A DNA stretch of 64,000 nucleotides. Origin: JBASEY01 sp964404285 (GTDB lineage Bacteria; CSSED10-310). Where the stretch lies: contig CAYOJK010000007.1 of NCBI GenBank assembly GCA_964404285.1, forward strand, positions 62,001-126,000, written 5' to 3'. Under the pieces are notes generated by a model that was given only the letters and a program-made list of their open reading frames with translations, had not been told where the DNA came from and ran no database searches. The translations under genes were made by a program, and so were the position numbers. This document shows, piece by piece, positions 1-9,235 of this stretch (position 1 is the first letter of the stretch; every line of letters begins with the position of its first letter).

Positions 1-1
1 T

Positions 2-358
2 TCCGAAGAAGAAAGTCAGCCAGTAACTCCTTCTACTGACGATGAAGAATACTTCTGGTCAAGTATACCTGTTCTTGATGTCGTTGATGGTGACTTCACC
101 GGTGATTCCTACTCTGTTGACAAAGAACGTATAACCATCGGGCGAGGACTGAATAACGACATTCAATTCGCAACAGACACCAGTGTATCCCGCCATCACG
201 CTCAAATTGTTCTGGAAGATCAAAAATATTATCTCGTTGATCTGGAAAGCTCTAACGGTTCTTCAGTTAACGGAATGCGTATTTCCCGCGTTGCTTTGCG
301 ACCCAACGATGAAATTACGATTGGCGTCTCAAAAATGATTATTCGCGCTCAAGAGTAA
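2..358 (+). CDS. FHA-domain protein, C-terminal part (5' end outside window)
   Basis: The open frame enters from the left edge and ends with TAA at 356-358, giving about 118 residues. The first 30 residues are acidic and Ser/Thr/Pro-rich, like a linker. The rest is a forkhead-associated domain: IGRG followed by an Asp, then SRHHA, then SNGSSVNG. These are the conserved phosphothreonine-binding loops, with the Arg of IGRG, the Ser/His of SRHHA and the Asn of SNG. FHA domains bind phosphothreonine peptides in Ser/Thr kinase signalling or secretion-type complexes. The N-terminal partner domain is missing, so the specific role cannot be stated. Confidence 0.85.
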   Translation, partial: SEEESQPVTPSTDDEEYFWSSIPVLDVVDGDFTGDSYSVDKERITIGRGLNNDIQFATDTSVSRHHAQIVLEDQKYYLVDLESSNGSSVNGMRISRVALRPNDEITIGVSKMIIRAQE

Positions 359-468
359 ACACAATCAAAACTTCCTTGTTTATATGCAAATTGGGTTTGC
401 AATTCCAAAATAGAATTTGTTGACAAGAATTAATTTAAACTCAAACAAATATTTAGTGGGAGACTGAT

Positions 469-2313
469 TTGAGCGCCATATTTGGAATAATCGGCACATA
501 TACAGACAAAGATATTGAGAACATGAAAGCTGCTCTGAGTCATCGTGGCTCTTCTAAACCTCTCATACATGAATTCAAAAATGGTTTTATCGGAAGTTAT
601 CCATCTATCGATCCATCACTAGACCAGCCTGATAACAGGAATCAAAAAGGTGCGGTTATCGACGGATATGTCGATGCTAAAACCCGTCAAAACTGGAATA
701 GTCAGCATTCTATTACGATTGATGACAATACGGCTGGACTGTATTCCATCGCTATATACGATTCACAATCGGAAACACTGGATCTGTTCCGTGATCCTTC
801 CGGAGCTCGCCCTCTTTATTTTTCCAGCAATGAGAAAAGATGTATTTTTGCCTCTTCTCCAAAAGCGATTCTCACCGTCGAAGGAGTTACACGGACTCTT
901 GATCATACTGCTGTTTTCCTGTATTTGTCGATGATCTGTCCCCCTGATCCTATAACTATCTATCAATCGATTCAAATGCTTAGACCCGGATTTCAACTTC
1001 ATTGGCACGACGGTAAAACAGAAATTATCCGCTTCTATCGCCAACGAAATCGCCCAGATAATTATTCCAATGAAGATGCTGCAACAGATTTGCGTACGGC
1101 GCTTGAACAAGCTGTTTTAGACGCCATACCACCTGATCATGCGAACACTGGTTTTTTTCTTAGCGGGGGAACCGATACGGGCGCCGTTGTTAGCTTGGCC
1201 GCCAAAGCCGGAATTTCGCCTATAAACACATTTACCATTGGATATGAAGGCGCCGGTTCAGGATACGAATCGTATAATGAATTTTATTACGCAAAACTCA
1301 TTGCGGATCACTACAAAACTGTGCATCACGAATTCACGATATCACCTGATATGGTTAAACAAGCTTTACCGGGAATTGTAGCCCATCTGCATCAACCTTC
1401 TGGTGACGCTATAAACACCTATCTTGTTGCCGGCTCTTTGCCGTCCAACATTCATACCGTATTGACAGGCACGGGTGGAGATGAAGTTTTTATTGGTTCG
1501 CATTGGTTTAAACAGCTTGAACGTCTTCAACTGCTTACAAAGAGATGGTTGTCAGCGCCGTCTTTTTTACGAACAATCATCCTTCAATCTGCAAAACTGA
1601 TCGACACGCGTTCAGCCCATCGCATCGCTCGGCTTGAAGCTTTAAAAGCCGGTGTTCCAGCTCAGTATCGTCATTTCAAACATCTGTTTTCCGCTAGTGA
1701 TCTGCAAAATCTCCTGCAACCCAGTTTTCTTCAGCCAATCGATCCAGACATGACACCTGACTACCTCATCTCGATCTATGATGAACCAGCAGCAAACGAA
1801 GATCCTATCAATCGATTGGAGAATCTGCTTTTTCATCACGAAGTATCAAATCTTCAGTTACGAGATGTTGACTCGATGAGCCACGCGCATGGATTTGAAT
1901 CCAGAAGCCCATTAGTTGATTGGCGTGTCGTCAATATGCTTCGCTCAGTACCCGGTTATATCAAAGCCCCTGAAGGAAAGCTGAGACACTTGATGTTTCA
2001 AGCCCTGGATGATTGCCTATTGATGGAAACCCGGACCCGACGCAAAATGAGCTTTATCGTCCCGATGGATTTATGGGCCCGTCGTGAGCTTCGCCCGGCT
2101 ATTGAACATTTATTATCTCCTGAGGTCGTCGCTCGACGCGGTATTCTCAGACCAGACACTGTAGAAAAAGAAATGGACGCTTTTTATTTAAAAGGAACTG
2201 AACGTCATCCTTTTAAAATATGGAATATGGCGATGTTGGAATTGTGGTGCCGCTTTCATCTGGATGCTCCGATTGACGCATCAATACCGAGTTCATTAGA
2301 CGATTTATTGTGA
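469..2313 (+). CDS. Asparagine synthetase-like protein lacking the glutaminase Cys
   Basis: This is a 614-residue protein with the two-domain layout of class B asparagine synthetases. The N-terminal Ntn-type domain covers roughly residues 1-190 and the ATP-pyrophosphatase domain roughly 210-560. The PP-loop reads SGGTDT at 232-237 and a second ATP-site motif TGTGGDEVF follows. Functional glutamine-dependent enzymes begin Met-Cys-Gly, with Cys2 as nucleophile. Here the N-terminus is MSAIFGIIG, so Cys2 is Ser and ammonia from glutamine is unlikely. The start is TTG with GTGGGAG 6 bases upstream. The stop overlaps the start of the radical SAM gene by 4 bases. Lasso-peptide cyclases and other amide-forming homologues share this architecture. 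I infer an ATP-dependent amide or lactam ligase rather than a true AsnB. Confidence 0.8.
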   Translation: MSAIFGIIGTYTDKDIENMKAALSHRGSSKPLIHEFKNGFIGSYPSIDPSLDQPDNRNQKGAVIDGYVDAKTRQNWNSQHSITIDDNTAGLYSIAIYDSQSETLDLFRDPSGARPLYFSSNEKRCIFASSPKAILTVEGVTRTLDHTAVFLYLSMICPPDPITIYQSIQMLRPGFQLHWHDGKTEIIRFYRQRNRPDNYSNEDAATDLRTALEQAVLDAIPPDHANTGFFLSGGTDTGAVVSLAAKAGISPINTFTIGYEGAGSGYESYNEFYYAKLIADHYKTVHHEFTISPDMVKQALPGIVAHLHQPSGDAINTYLVAGSLPSNIHTVLTGTGGDEVFIGSHWFKQLERLQLLTKRWLSAPSFLRTIILQSAKLIDTRSAHRIARLEALKAGVPAQYRHFKHLFSASDLQNLLQPSFLQPIDPDMTPDYLISIYDEPAANEDPINRLENLLFHHEVSNLQLRDVDSMSHAHGFESRSPLVDWRVVNMLRSVPGYIKAPEGKLRHLMFQALDDCLLMETRTRRKMSFIVPMDLWARRELRPAIEHLLSPEVVARRGILRPDTVEKEMDAFYLKGTERHPFKIWNMAMLELWCRFHLDAPIDASIPSSLDDLL

Positions 2314-3596
2314 AAAAATTACGAGTTTTGCTTTTAAATTCTATTGCAACAGGATCGCTTCAACCGCCATTCCCCGTATTGCCGCTGGGCATGGCTCTCA
2401 ACACCGCTATTGCAAACGCTGCGGGTTGTGAATGTCGTGTTCTTTTCGGTCAAAACCTACAACAAGCGCTGCAGAATCTACTACAAAATTGGACACCGGA
2501 CTGCACTGGTTTTCAAACATTTGTAAACACCATGACGGAATCACATAAGTTGGCTGAGATCATTCGTAATGCAGCGCCGAATGCATTTATTGTTTTCGGC
2601 GGGGTGGAAGCTTCCAACAATCCGGAATCAGCATTAAAAAATTCTGCAGTAAACGGTGTGATTACAGGTGAAGGTGAGATGCAGTTTCGCGAACTTTTGG
2701 TGCGTCTTGCCGACAACCCTTATGAATCACCTGGGCTGATCCATCGAGCTGACGACGGTTCTTTGATTACAAACCCTGGGAAGAGCTTATTTGAGAATCT
2801 GGATGATTTACCGGAAATTCCCTATGAACTCTTTTACGGAACAGGACCGGTACCGGTAGGTCATATTCTGACACATAGAGGATGTCCTTTTCATTGTAGT
2901 CATTGCCCCTTGCGTTTTCGGGAGGGTGTCCCCATTCGATCGCATTCTGCAGCGCGTATTATCAATACCGTCAAGCGCCTTCATCAACAATTTGGAGTTC
3001 GGCATATCGAATTTTTTGATGAAAATTTTACGATGGATCCTGATCATGTTAGTGAAATTTGCCAAGGCATCCAATCTATTCCGGTGACGTTCAGTTGTAC
3101 CGCTCGAATCAGCCAAGTGAATATAGACTTGTGTCGAGAAATGGCCGATGCAGGTTGCAGACAGATTGTTTTCGGGCTGGGAACAGGTGTTCCACGGCTT
3201 CAGTCCATCTTGGGCACTCATGAAAATCTGGATCATGCTCGAGAATTATTCGTCCGCCTTTCAGAAACGCCTATTCAGCCTCTTGCAGTTTTTTCGCTCG
3301 GTCTTCCGACCGAAACCCGAACTGAATTGCGGAAAACCGTTCGATTTGCAACCAAACTCAAAGGATGTGCAGTGCGCTTTGAACCTGCTGCCCCCCTGCC
3401 TGGAAGCGAGCTACACGTGACAGCATGTCAGAGCGGGCGCTTTTTAATAGATTCATGGGATGATTACCGCCGTCCAGGACAAGTAGTATATCTCCCTGAA
3501 GGATGGACGACACGATCTTTCTATACCGAATTATACAAAGCGAAACTAGCTGCACGCCTAAAACTGATAGGATTAAAATTTAGACCTAATTATTAA
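2310..3596 (+). CDS. B12-binding domain radical SAM protein
   Basis: A 428-residue protein starting at GTG, overlapping the upstream amidotransferase-like gene by 4 bases. The N-terminal part (about 1-150) looks like a cobalamin-binding Rossmann fold, with a parallel beta pattern and the stretch FGGVEASNNP then GEGE typical of this class. The radical SAM core follows with the cluster ligands CxxxCxxC at Cys192, Cys196 and Cys199, preceded by THRG. The central FFDENFTMD and later GLPTET fit the SAM-binding beta strands. B12 radical SAM enzymes include methyltransferases and ring-forming enzymes. The substrate is unknown. Coupling with the synthetase-like gene suggests a shared biosynthetic or modification pathway. 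Confidence 0.85.
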   Translation: MKKLRVLLLNSIATGSLQPPFPVLPLGMALNTAIANAAGCECRVLFGQNLQQALQNLLQNWTPDCTGFQTFVNTMTESHKLAEIIRNAAPNAFIVFGGVEASNNPESALKNSAVNGVITGEGEMQFRELLVRLADNPYESPGLIHRADDGSLITNPGKSLFENLDDLPEIPYELFYGTGPVPVGHILTHRGCPFHCSHCPLRFREGVPIRSHSAARIINTVKRLHQQFGVRHIEFFDENFTMDPDHVSEICQGIQSIPVTFSCTARISQVNIDLCREMADAGCRQIVFGLGTGVPRLQSILGTHENLDHARELFVRLSETPIQPLAVFSLGLPTETRTELRKTVRFATKLKGCAVRFEPAAPLPGSELHVTACQSGRFLIDSWDDYRRPGQVVYLPEGWTTRSFYTELYKAKLAARLKLIGLKFRPNY

Positions 3597-3607
3597 GGAG
3601 ATTACAG

Positions 3608-3916
3608 ATGAAATCTAAGATGCAAGCCCAACCTCGCCAGTTAAAAATGAAGATCGATCCCAAAGATGAGGGTGGAGTCTATTCTAACATCGCCACAGTG
3701 CTCAGTTCAGAAAATGAATTTATCATTGATTTTGGAATGATACTTCCTGGTACGGAATATATCCGAATTGGTAGCAGGGTCGTTATGAATCCCAAAACAG
3801 CGAAACAGTTACTTATGGCTTTATCTCAAAACATTCGGAATTTTGAGAATAAATTTGGTGAGATCAAATTGCCTTCTCCACCAATAATGCCCCGCGAACC
3901 GGAAATCGCGCAATAA
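3608..3916 (+). CDS. DUF3467 family small protein
   Basis: A 102-residue protein with AAGGAG 8 bases before ATG, 12 bp after the radical SAM gene. It contains the DUF3467 pattern: YSNIATVLSSENEF, then DFGMILPG, then a conserved Arg-Val-Val-Met-Pro stretch, KQLLMALSQNI and FENKFGEI near the end. DUF3467 has no established function that I know of. The C-terminal tail is Pro-rich and acidic. It is probably co-transcribed with the two preceding genes and converges with mtnP 17 bp downstream. Confidence 0.8.
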   Translation: MKSKMQAQPRQLKMKIDPKDEGGVYSNIATVLSSENEFIIDFGMILPGTEYIRIGSRVVMNPKTAKQLLMALSQNIRNFENKFGEIKLPSPPIMPREPEIAQ

Positions 3917-3933
3917 TCGATCTGCTTATCTGA

Positions 3934-4785
3934 TTAATAATATTTATTGAACAATGGTCCCCAGGCCCGTTTAGTTTCTTCTGGGACGAGTTTTGGATCA
4001 GTTATCATTGCACCTTGTAAAGCTGAATGACATGGACATTCTGCATCGAGATCGAGTTTGGGGACAAGCTTTTTGATCAGTTCTTTAACATGATCCGTGT
4101 TCGCTTTGATATTTTCTAGAATCTGCTGAGTTTCAACTTCTTCATCATCTTTCCAGACATCGTAATCCGTGACCAACGCCACGGTGGCATAACATATTTC
4201 CGCTTCGCGAGCCAATTTGGCCTCTGGAAGCGCTGTCATACCTATAATCGAAGCTCCCCAGGAACGGTGTAACGCACTCTCAGCTTTGGTGGAGAACAAA
4301 GGGCCTTCCATACAAACATAGGCGCCGCCTTCATGTACAGTCACACCAACTTCTTTACCGGTCTCAGCTAAGTAATTCCCCAGTCGACTACAAAAAGGAT
4401 TGGCAAATCCAACATGAACAGCATAAGGCTCAAAAAAACTGTTCACTCGGCTTTTGGTTCTATCGATAATTTGATCGGGGATGACAAATTCTCTTGGGGC
4501 GATTGTTTCTTTTAGACTCCCTACCGCGCTGATAGATATAATAAACCTAACGCCAAGACTCTTGAGTAGAAAAAGATTGGCTCTGGAGTTGACAAATGTT
4601 GGATTGACCCTATGGCCTCTTCCATGCCGTGGCAAAAATGCGACCGGGATTCCTCCCATATCCAGAATATTTACGGAGTCGGAAGGCGCCCCAAAAGGAG
4701 TTTCCATCGAGCATGTTTCCAAAAGTTTCATACCGGGAATATCGTATAAACCGCTGCCGCCGATAACCGCTATTTTAACATCCAT
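3934..4785 (-). CDS. mtnP: S-methyl-5'-thioadenosine phosphorylase
   Basis: A 283-residue member of the PNP/MTAP family, which cleaves 5'-methylthioadenosine with phosphate in methionine and polyamine salvage. It starts MDVKIAVIGGSGLYDI; the frame is open 26 codons further upstream, but AAAGGA lies 8 bases before this ATG and the length equals that of typical MTAPs. Visible motifs are IGGSGLYDI, FLPRHGRGH (phosphate and base contacts), VNSRANL, CMEGPLFSTKAES and MTALPEAKLAREAEICYA, followed by VTDYDVW. The Asp of that last motif fits 6-aminopurine recognition. It is transcribed alone, divergent from folK. Confidence 0.93.
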   Translation of the reverse strand: MDVKIAVIGGSGLYDIPGMKLLETCSMETPFGAPSDSVNILDMGGIPVAFLPRHGRGHRVNPTFVNSRANLFLLKSLGVRFIISISAVGSLKETIAPREFVIPDQIIDRTKSRVNSFFEPYAVHVGFANPFCSRLGNYLAETGKEVGVTVHEGGAYVCMEGPLFSTKAESALHRSWGASIIGMTALPEAKLAREAEICYATVALVTDYDVWKDDEEVETQQILENIKANTDHVKELIKKLVPKLDLDAECPCHSALQGAMITDPKLVPEETKRAWGPLFNKYY

Positions 4786-4949
4786 ATCCAGTCCTTTCTT
4801 TGAAATCAGATTAAGTTCCAATAATCGAGCAATATTTTTAACATATCTGTTTTCAGCTTTCAAACAAAGGTTTGACGATCACAGCAAAATTGAACAATCT
4901 GGTCAATTCTTTCTTTAAATGATACATTCGGACATGTAGAGGGTTTTGC

Positions 4950-5459
4950 ATGGAAACCGTTTATTTGGGAATAGGTTCAAATGTCGGAGATTCAATTGCT
5001 AACTGCATGTCAGCGGTTCAGCATTTGCGATCAAGCAAATCCCTTTCAGTGGAAGCTGTGTCCGAGTGGTATTTGACTGAACCGTACGGTTTTATCGATC
5101 AGCCTTGGTTTATCAATGGTGTTGTAAAAATTAGCACAACGCTGAACCCTTTGGAACTATTGGATTTCAGCCAAGAGCTGGAAAAAAAATTTGATCGTAA
5201 AACCATCAAACATTGGGGTCCGCGTACTCTTGATATCGATATCCTTTTATGGGAGACCCGTGTCATTGTTTCTTCTCGGCTCAGAATACCGCATTCACAT
5301 ATGCATTTGCGACGCTTTGTTCTGGTTCCTATGTGCGAAATAGACTCACAAATACAGCATCCTCTATTAGGAAAAACCATGTCATCATTATTGGCAAGTC
5401 TTGCCGATACATCGATAGTTAAACACTACTTTCAGCCAGGGAGGAAACCATCGCTATGA
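4950..5459 (+). CDS. folK: 2-amino-4-hydroxy-6-hydroxymethyldihydropteridine pyrophosphokinase
   Basis: A 169-residue HPPK, which transfers pyrophosphate from ATP to hydroxymethyl-dihydropterin in folate synthesis. It begins METVYLGIGSNVGD, the family's N-terminal strand. It carries YLTEPYGFIDQPWFINGV and the signature GPRTLDIDILLW with the two metal-binding Asp residues, then IPHSHMHLRRFVLVPM. It is the first gene of a compact operon. Its stop overlaps the panB start by 4 bases, so pterin and pantothenate synthesis genes are translationally coupled. Confidence 0.93.
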   Translation: METVYLGIGSNVGDSIANCMSAVQHLRSSKSLSVEAVSEWYLTEPYGFIDQPWFINGVVKISTTLNPLELLDFSQELEKKFDRKTIKHWGPRTLDIDILLWETRVIVSSRLRIPHSHMHLRRFVLVPMCEIDSQIQHPLLGKTMSSLLASLADTSIVKHYFQPGRKPSL

Positions 5460-6256
5460 AACGCGTGACAGTTCCAGCAATAATAAATCATGATCGAGAA
5501 ATACCGATCGTTATGTTAACCGCTTATGATGCTCCAAGCGCCAGAATAATCGATGCTGCCGGCATCGATATCATCTTGGTCGGTGACAGCGTTGGTACTG
5601 CGGTTTTGGGTTATGATGATACGCTTTCAGTAACAATTGAAGATATGATTCATCATGTGAAAGCTGTTGCCAGAGGTGCGTCTAGGTGCCTGATCGTCGG
5701 TGACATGCCGTTTGGATCGACCCAAATCGGAGGATCGACGGCTAAAAAAGATGCCGTTGCTCTGATGAGAGCGGGCGCACATGCTGTCAAACTTGAAGGA
5801 TCCAGCCGTCTTGATTTGATTCAAGACCTGGTTCAAAACGGTATTCCGGTTATGGGACATATCGGTCTAACTCCACAATCCATTCATGCGATGGGCGGGT
5901 ACAAGGTTCAAGGCCGAACCCTTAGTGACCAGGATTTACTTGTCAAAGCCGCTCAGCAATTGGAAGAAGCCGGCGTATTCAGTATTGTCATCGAGTGTGT
6001 GCCACCAAAGACAGCCCAAAAGATAACAGAGTCAATCAATATACCTACCATTGGTATCGGAGCTGGTATCGATGTCAGCGGACAAGTTTTAGTGCTCCAC
6101 GATATTTTATCGCTGACCACCGCTTTTAAGCCCAGATTCGTCGCCCAATATTGCGACCTTTCGGATGCGATAAAAATAGCTGTTGAGCGCTTTTGCGACG
6201 ATGTCAGAAATCGGAGATTCCCTGGACCTGAACATACTTACAAGGATCTGATATGA
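5456..6256 (+). CDS. panB: Ketopantoate hydroxymethyltransferase
   Basis: A 266-residue enzyme that adds a hydroxymethyl group from methylene-tetrahydrofolate to ketoisovalerate in pantothenate synthesis. Seen motifs are MLTAYDAPSARIIDAAG, ILVGDSVG (metal Asp), GDMPFGS, AVKLEG, MGHIGLTPQS and TIGIGAG. GGGAGG lies just upstream of the ATG, which overlaps the folK stop. Its folate-derived substrate gives a metabolic reason for sitting next to folK. It overlaps panC by 4 bases. Confidence 0.95.
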   Translation: MKRVTVPAIINHDREIPIVMLTAYDAPSARIIDAAGIDIILVGDSVGTAVLGYDDTLSVTIEDMIHHVKAVARGASRCLIVGDMPFGSTQIGGSTAKKDAVALMRAGAHAVKLEGSSRLDLIQDLVQNGIPVMGHIGLTPQSIHAMGGYKVQGRTLSDQDLLVKAAQQLEEAGVFSIVIECVPPKTAQKITESINIPTIGIGAGIDVSGQVLVLHDILSLTTAFKPRFVAQYCDLSDAIKIAVERFCDDVRNRRFPGPEHTYKDLI

Positions 6257-7131
6257 TCATTGTTCGTGATAAAAAAAGTCTTCTTGATCAGCTTTCCGAT
6301 CTGCGCAGACGTAAGCCCAATATCACGACAGGATTTGTGCCGACAATGGGATTTCTACACGAAGGCCATTGTTCTCTGATTCGTAAAGCTAGAGAAGAAA
6401 ACGATCACGTCACTGTCAGTATTTTTGTCAACCCTACTCAATTTGACCGTAGCGAGGATTTGAACACATATCCCAGAGATGAAAAACGCGATTTGGAATT
6501 ATGCCGAAAATATAAAGTTGACCTGGTATTTATACCTTCAAATGAAGAGATGTATCCACCACATTCATTGACCACAGTCACGGTTTCAGAACTGACGAAA
6601 AAATTATGTGGTTCCTATCGGCCAGGACACTTTCGTGGAGTTACCACAGTCGTCGCAAAACTTTTTAATCTTGTAACTCCTCAAAAAGCCTATTTCGGCC
6701 AGAAAGATGCGCAGCAAGCTCTAGTCCTAAATAAAATGGTCCGTGACTTGGATTTTCAAACAGAAATACGTGTTTGTCCGACAATTCGTGAGCCGGATGG
6801 TTTGGCCATGAGTAGTCGAAATGTCCGTTTATCCAAAAAAGCTCGTGAAATAGCTCCAAATATTTATAAAAGCTTGACAGCCGCATCAACAGCTGCAGCT
6901 TCCGGTGAAAAAAAAGTTTCTGCACTCATCGATATCGCGCGACGCGTGCTGGAAACAACTCCAGAAATCTCGATTCAATACCTGGAATGCCGAGATAGGG
7001 AAAAACTCAATTTGTTGAGATATCTAGACAAACCCGCGGTACTTGCTATAGCCGCTTTTCTGGATAATGTTCGTCTAATCGACAACATTTTCCTGGAACC
7101 AGTGAGGGCTGAAGATGATAGCCAGAGATAA
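6253..7131 (+). CDS. panC: Pantothenate synthetase
   Basis: A 292-residue ATP-dependent ligase joining pantoate and beta-alanine. Motifs are VPTMGFLHEGH (the HIGH-like nucleotide loop), SIFVNPTQF, GHFRGVTTVVAKLFNLV, FGQKDAQQ and the MSSRN loop near residue 190. The length is close to the usual 280-285 residues with a slightly longer tail. It is coupled to panB by a 4-base overlap and its end overlaps the following Nif3 gene by 17 bases. No panD is visible in this window. Confidence 0.95.
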   Translation: MIIVRDKKSLLDQLSDLRRRKPNITTGFVPTMGFLHEGHCSLIRKAREENDHVTVSIFVNPTQFDRSEDLNTYPRDEKRDLELCRKYKVDLVFIPSNEEMYPPHSLTTVTVSELTKKLCGSYRPGHFRGVTTVVAKLFNLVTPQKAYFGQKDAQQALVLNKMVRDLDFQTEIRVCPTIREPDGLAMSSRNVRLSKKAREIAPNIYKSLTAASTAAASGEKKVSALIDIARRVLETTPEISIQYLECRDREKLNLLRYLDKPAVLAIAAFLDNVRLIDNIFLEPVRAEDDSQR

Positions 7132-7861
7132 AATAATTGAGTATCTGGCAGAATTTCTGAATGTCGAAATGTTTTCAGATTATTGTGTCAACGGTTTGCA
7201 AGTAGAAGGATCAGAGACTGTTAAAAAGATAGTGACAGGCGTATCTATAAGCCAACGACTTTTCCAAGCTGCAATCGATATACAGGCTGACATGATTATC
7301 GTTCATCACGGTTTGTTTTGGAAATCCACGCCTTCTCCATTTTCATTAACCGGAGTATTAAAATATCGGGTCAAGCAGCTTCTGGATCATGATATCAATC
7401 TTGCAGGATATCACCTTCCCTTGGATGTGCACCCAACTATTGGGAACAATGCTCAACTGATAAATAACATGGGCTTCCCTGGTCACGATCCCTTCGATGC
7501 GGGATTTGTTTCCTATCTCAAAACTCCGATCTCACCCGATAATCTAAAATCCCGATTAGATGCCTGCCTGCCGGAACCCTCAACTGTCTTTGGCTGCATA
7601 AAAAATCCAATCAGCTCATTTGCAGTCATTTCGGGTTCTGGTTCAGGGGCAATCGAACAGGTCGCTCAAAAAAAATTGGATGCTCTGATAACAGGCGAAA
7701 CTTCTGAACCATCGATCCGGATTGCTGAAGAGCTTGGCATCACTCTGTTTCGAGCCGGCCATTATAATTCTGAGCGCCCCGGGCCAATCGCTCTGGCAGA
7801 CCATCTTGCAAAACACTTTTCTATACCGACGAAATTTATCGATATCCCAAACCCTATGTAA
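7115..7861 (+). CDS. Nif3-like dinuclear metal center protein
   Basis: A 248-residue member of the Nif3/YbgI/YqfO family. Family hallmarks seen are FSDYCVNGLQVEG near the N-terminus, IVHHGLFW (metal-binding His pair), GYHLPLDVHP, and ITGETSEPS with GHYNSERPG near the end, which supply the remaining metal ligands. Members are often annotated as GTP cyclohydrolase I type 2 homologues, but the in vivo reaction is not settled. This is the short form without the extra middle domain found in some homologues. It lies within the folK-panBC operon, starting inside the panC end. Confidence 0.88.
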   Translation: MIARDKIIEYLAEFLNVEMFSDYCVNGLQVEGSETVKKIVTGVSISQRLFQAAIDIQADMIIVHHGLFWKSTPSPFSLTGVLKYRVKQLLDHDINLAGYHLPLDVHPTIGNNAQLINNMGFPGHDPFDAGFVSYLKTPISPDNLKSRLDACLPEPSTVFGCIKNPISSFAVISGSGSGAIEQVAQKKLDALITGETSEPSIRIAEELGITLFRAGHYNSERPGPIALADHLAKHFSIPTKFIDIPNPM

Positions 7862-7866
7862 TATGA

Positions 7867-9111
7867 ATGACAATGGAACACACTGGCTTTTTATCAGGCA
7901 TTATTGAAGGTTTTTATGGACGTCCATGGACACCTAAACAGCGTCATGACTTAATTGGCAAACTTGCCAGCGAATCGTTAAATACCTACGTTTATGCTCC
8001 AAAATTCGATAGTTATCACCGTTTGAACTGGCGTATTCCATATCCCCCAGCTACTCTTAAACACTTTCAGAGCCTAATTAAAAGGAGACAGCAAAAAAAG
8101 GTCGGAATCATCTTGTCGATCTCACCGGGCCTGAGTATTAAAAAGAACGATAAAGCTATACTTCGACAACGTTTTCAAGATTTGAAAGATATCGGTGCAA
8201 CGGGAATGGCTTTGTTGATGGACGATATCCCATGGGAAGAGGCCGACCCGGATTTTCATTCTGAGTTAGTGCAGATGCTGATGAATGATATTGGTGGAAA
8301 TATCAGTTGGTTTTTTTGTCCGACTATTTACAGCGGATATCATTTATCAATCGAAAAAAATGCTCGTGAATATTTAACGACTATCGGCAAACTAATCCCC
8401 ACTGAATGCCGGATATTCTGGACAGGAAACACTGTGATATCACGTACGATTGACGCCTCAGACCTGCGTCCAGTCCAGCAAATGCTAAACCGGAAACCAT
8501 TGATATGGGATAATTTTCCTGCCAACGATTATGTTCCGGCAAATTCATTCTTTCCCGGTCCAATAACCGGACGCTCAGCAAATTTATTGACTTCATGTTC
8601 CGGCCTATTGATCAATCCATCGGAGAATTATTCAGCGTCATTGGCAAATATGTATACGTTAGCCGAATGGATTAAAAACCCCCAAACATATGATCCAACT
8701 CAGGCATTTGCCTCTGCTCTATCAAAATTGACGGAAGACACTACATCATATCAGGTATTAGAAGATCTTTTAGGTTATTTTTATACTCCTTTTACCATAT
8801 CAAATTCATGGAATGACTTACTGAACTCGGTTAAATCATATTTTCAAAATCCTGCCGAACCATCACCGGTATCAACACTGATAAATTTAAGAACCCGACT
8901 TCGAGATGAAAACAATCTCATTCAAATGAAAAACATATGGGTTGATTTTTTTCCACATGTCAGGACTTTGCTGGGTGATTTAGACTATTTGATCGCTTTA
9001 TGCAAACGGATTGAAACAAATGGATATAATCAAAATAATCTCGTTCCGCGTGATTCCAGATGGTCAACACCGGTAGCTGATTTGATCCAAGAATTAAAAT
9101 CTTTCCCGTGA
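7867..9111 (+). CDS. GH84-like beta-N-acetylglucosaminidase domain protein
   Basis: A 414-residue protein whose first 300 residues match the GH84 (NAGidase, O-GlcNAcase/hyaluronidase-like) barrel. It shows GIIEGFYGRPWTPKQR near the start, then NTYVYAPKFDSYHRLNWR, and LLMDDIPW. The adjacent Asp119-Asp120 pair corresponds to the catalytic Asp-Asp of substrate-assisted GH84 enzymes. No signal peptide is visible, since the protein starts MTMEHTGFLSG directly at the barrel, so a cytoplasmic location is likely. It starts 6 bp after the Nif3 gene stop and ends the folK operon. The substrate is unknown; protein O-GlcNAc or cell-wall amino sugar are possibilities. Confidence 0.82.
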   Translation: MTMEHTGFLSGIIEGFYGRPWTPKQRHDLIGKLASESLNTYVYAPKFDSYHRLNWRIPYPPATLKHFQSLIKRRQQKKVGIILSISPGLSIKKNDKAILRQRFQDLKDIGATGMALLMDDIPWEEADPDFHSELVQMLMNDIGGNISWFFCPTIYSGYHLSIEKNAREYLTTIGKLIPTECRIFWTGNTVISRTIDASDLRPVQQMLNRKPLIWDNFPANDYVPANSFFPGPITGRSANLLTSCSGLLINPSENYSASLANMYTLAEWIKNPQTYDPTQAFASALSKLTEDTTSYQVLEDLLGYFYTPFTISNSWNDLLNSVKSYFQNPAEPSPVSTLINLRTRLRDENNLIQMKNIWVDFFPHVRTLLGDLDYLIALCKRIETNGYNQNNLVPRDSRWSTPVADLIQELKSFP

Positions 9112-9235
9112 ATCTAATTGAATTATAATGCTTGTGTTTGAAAAAAAGCTTGCATTCACTATGGTTTCTGAATATCCTCAGCCAATAGGGAATAAAAATA
9201 CCATCTTGGGCATTGAGGAACCGGGGTAGCCTGAA

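Noticed and set aside
4786..4949. Riboswitch between mtnP and folK
   Set aside because: The gap is short, A/T-rich and shows no conserved SAM, THF or other aptamer elements.
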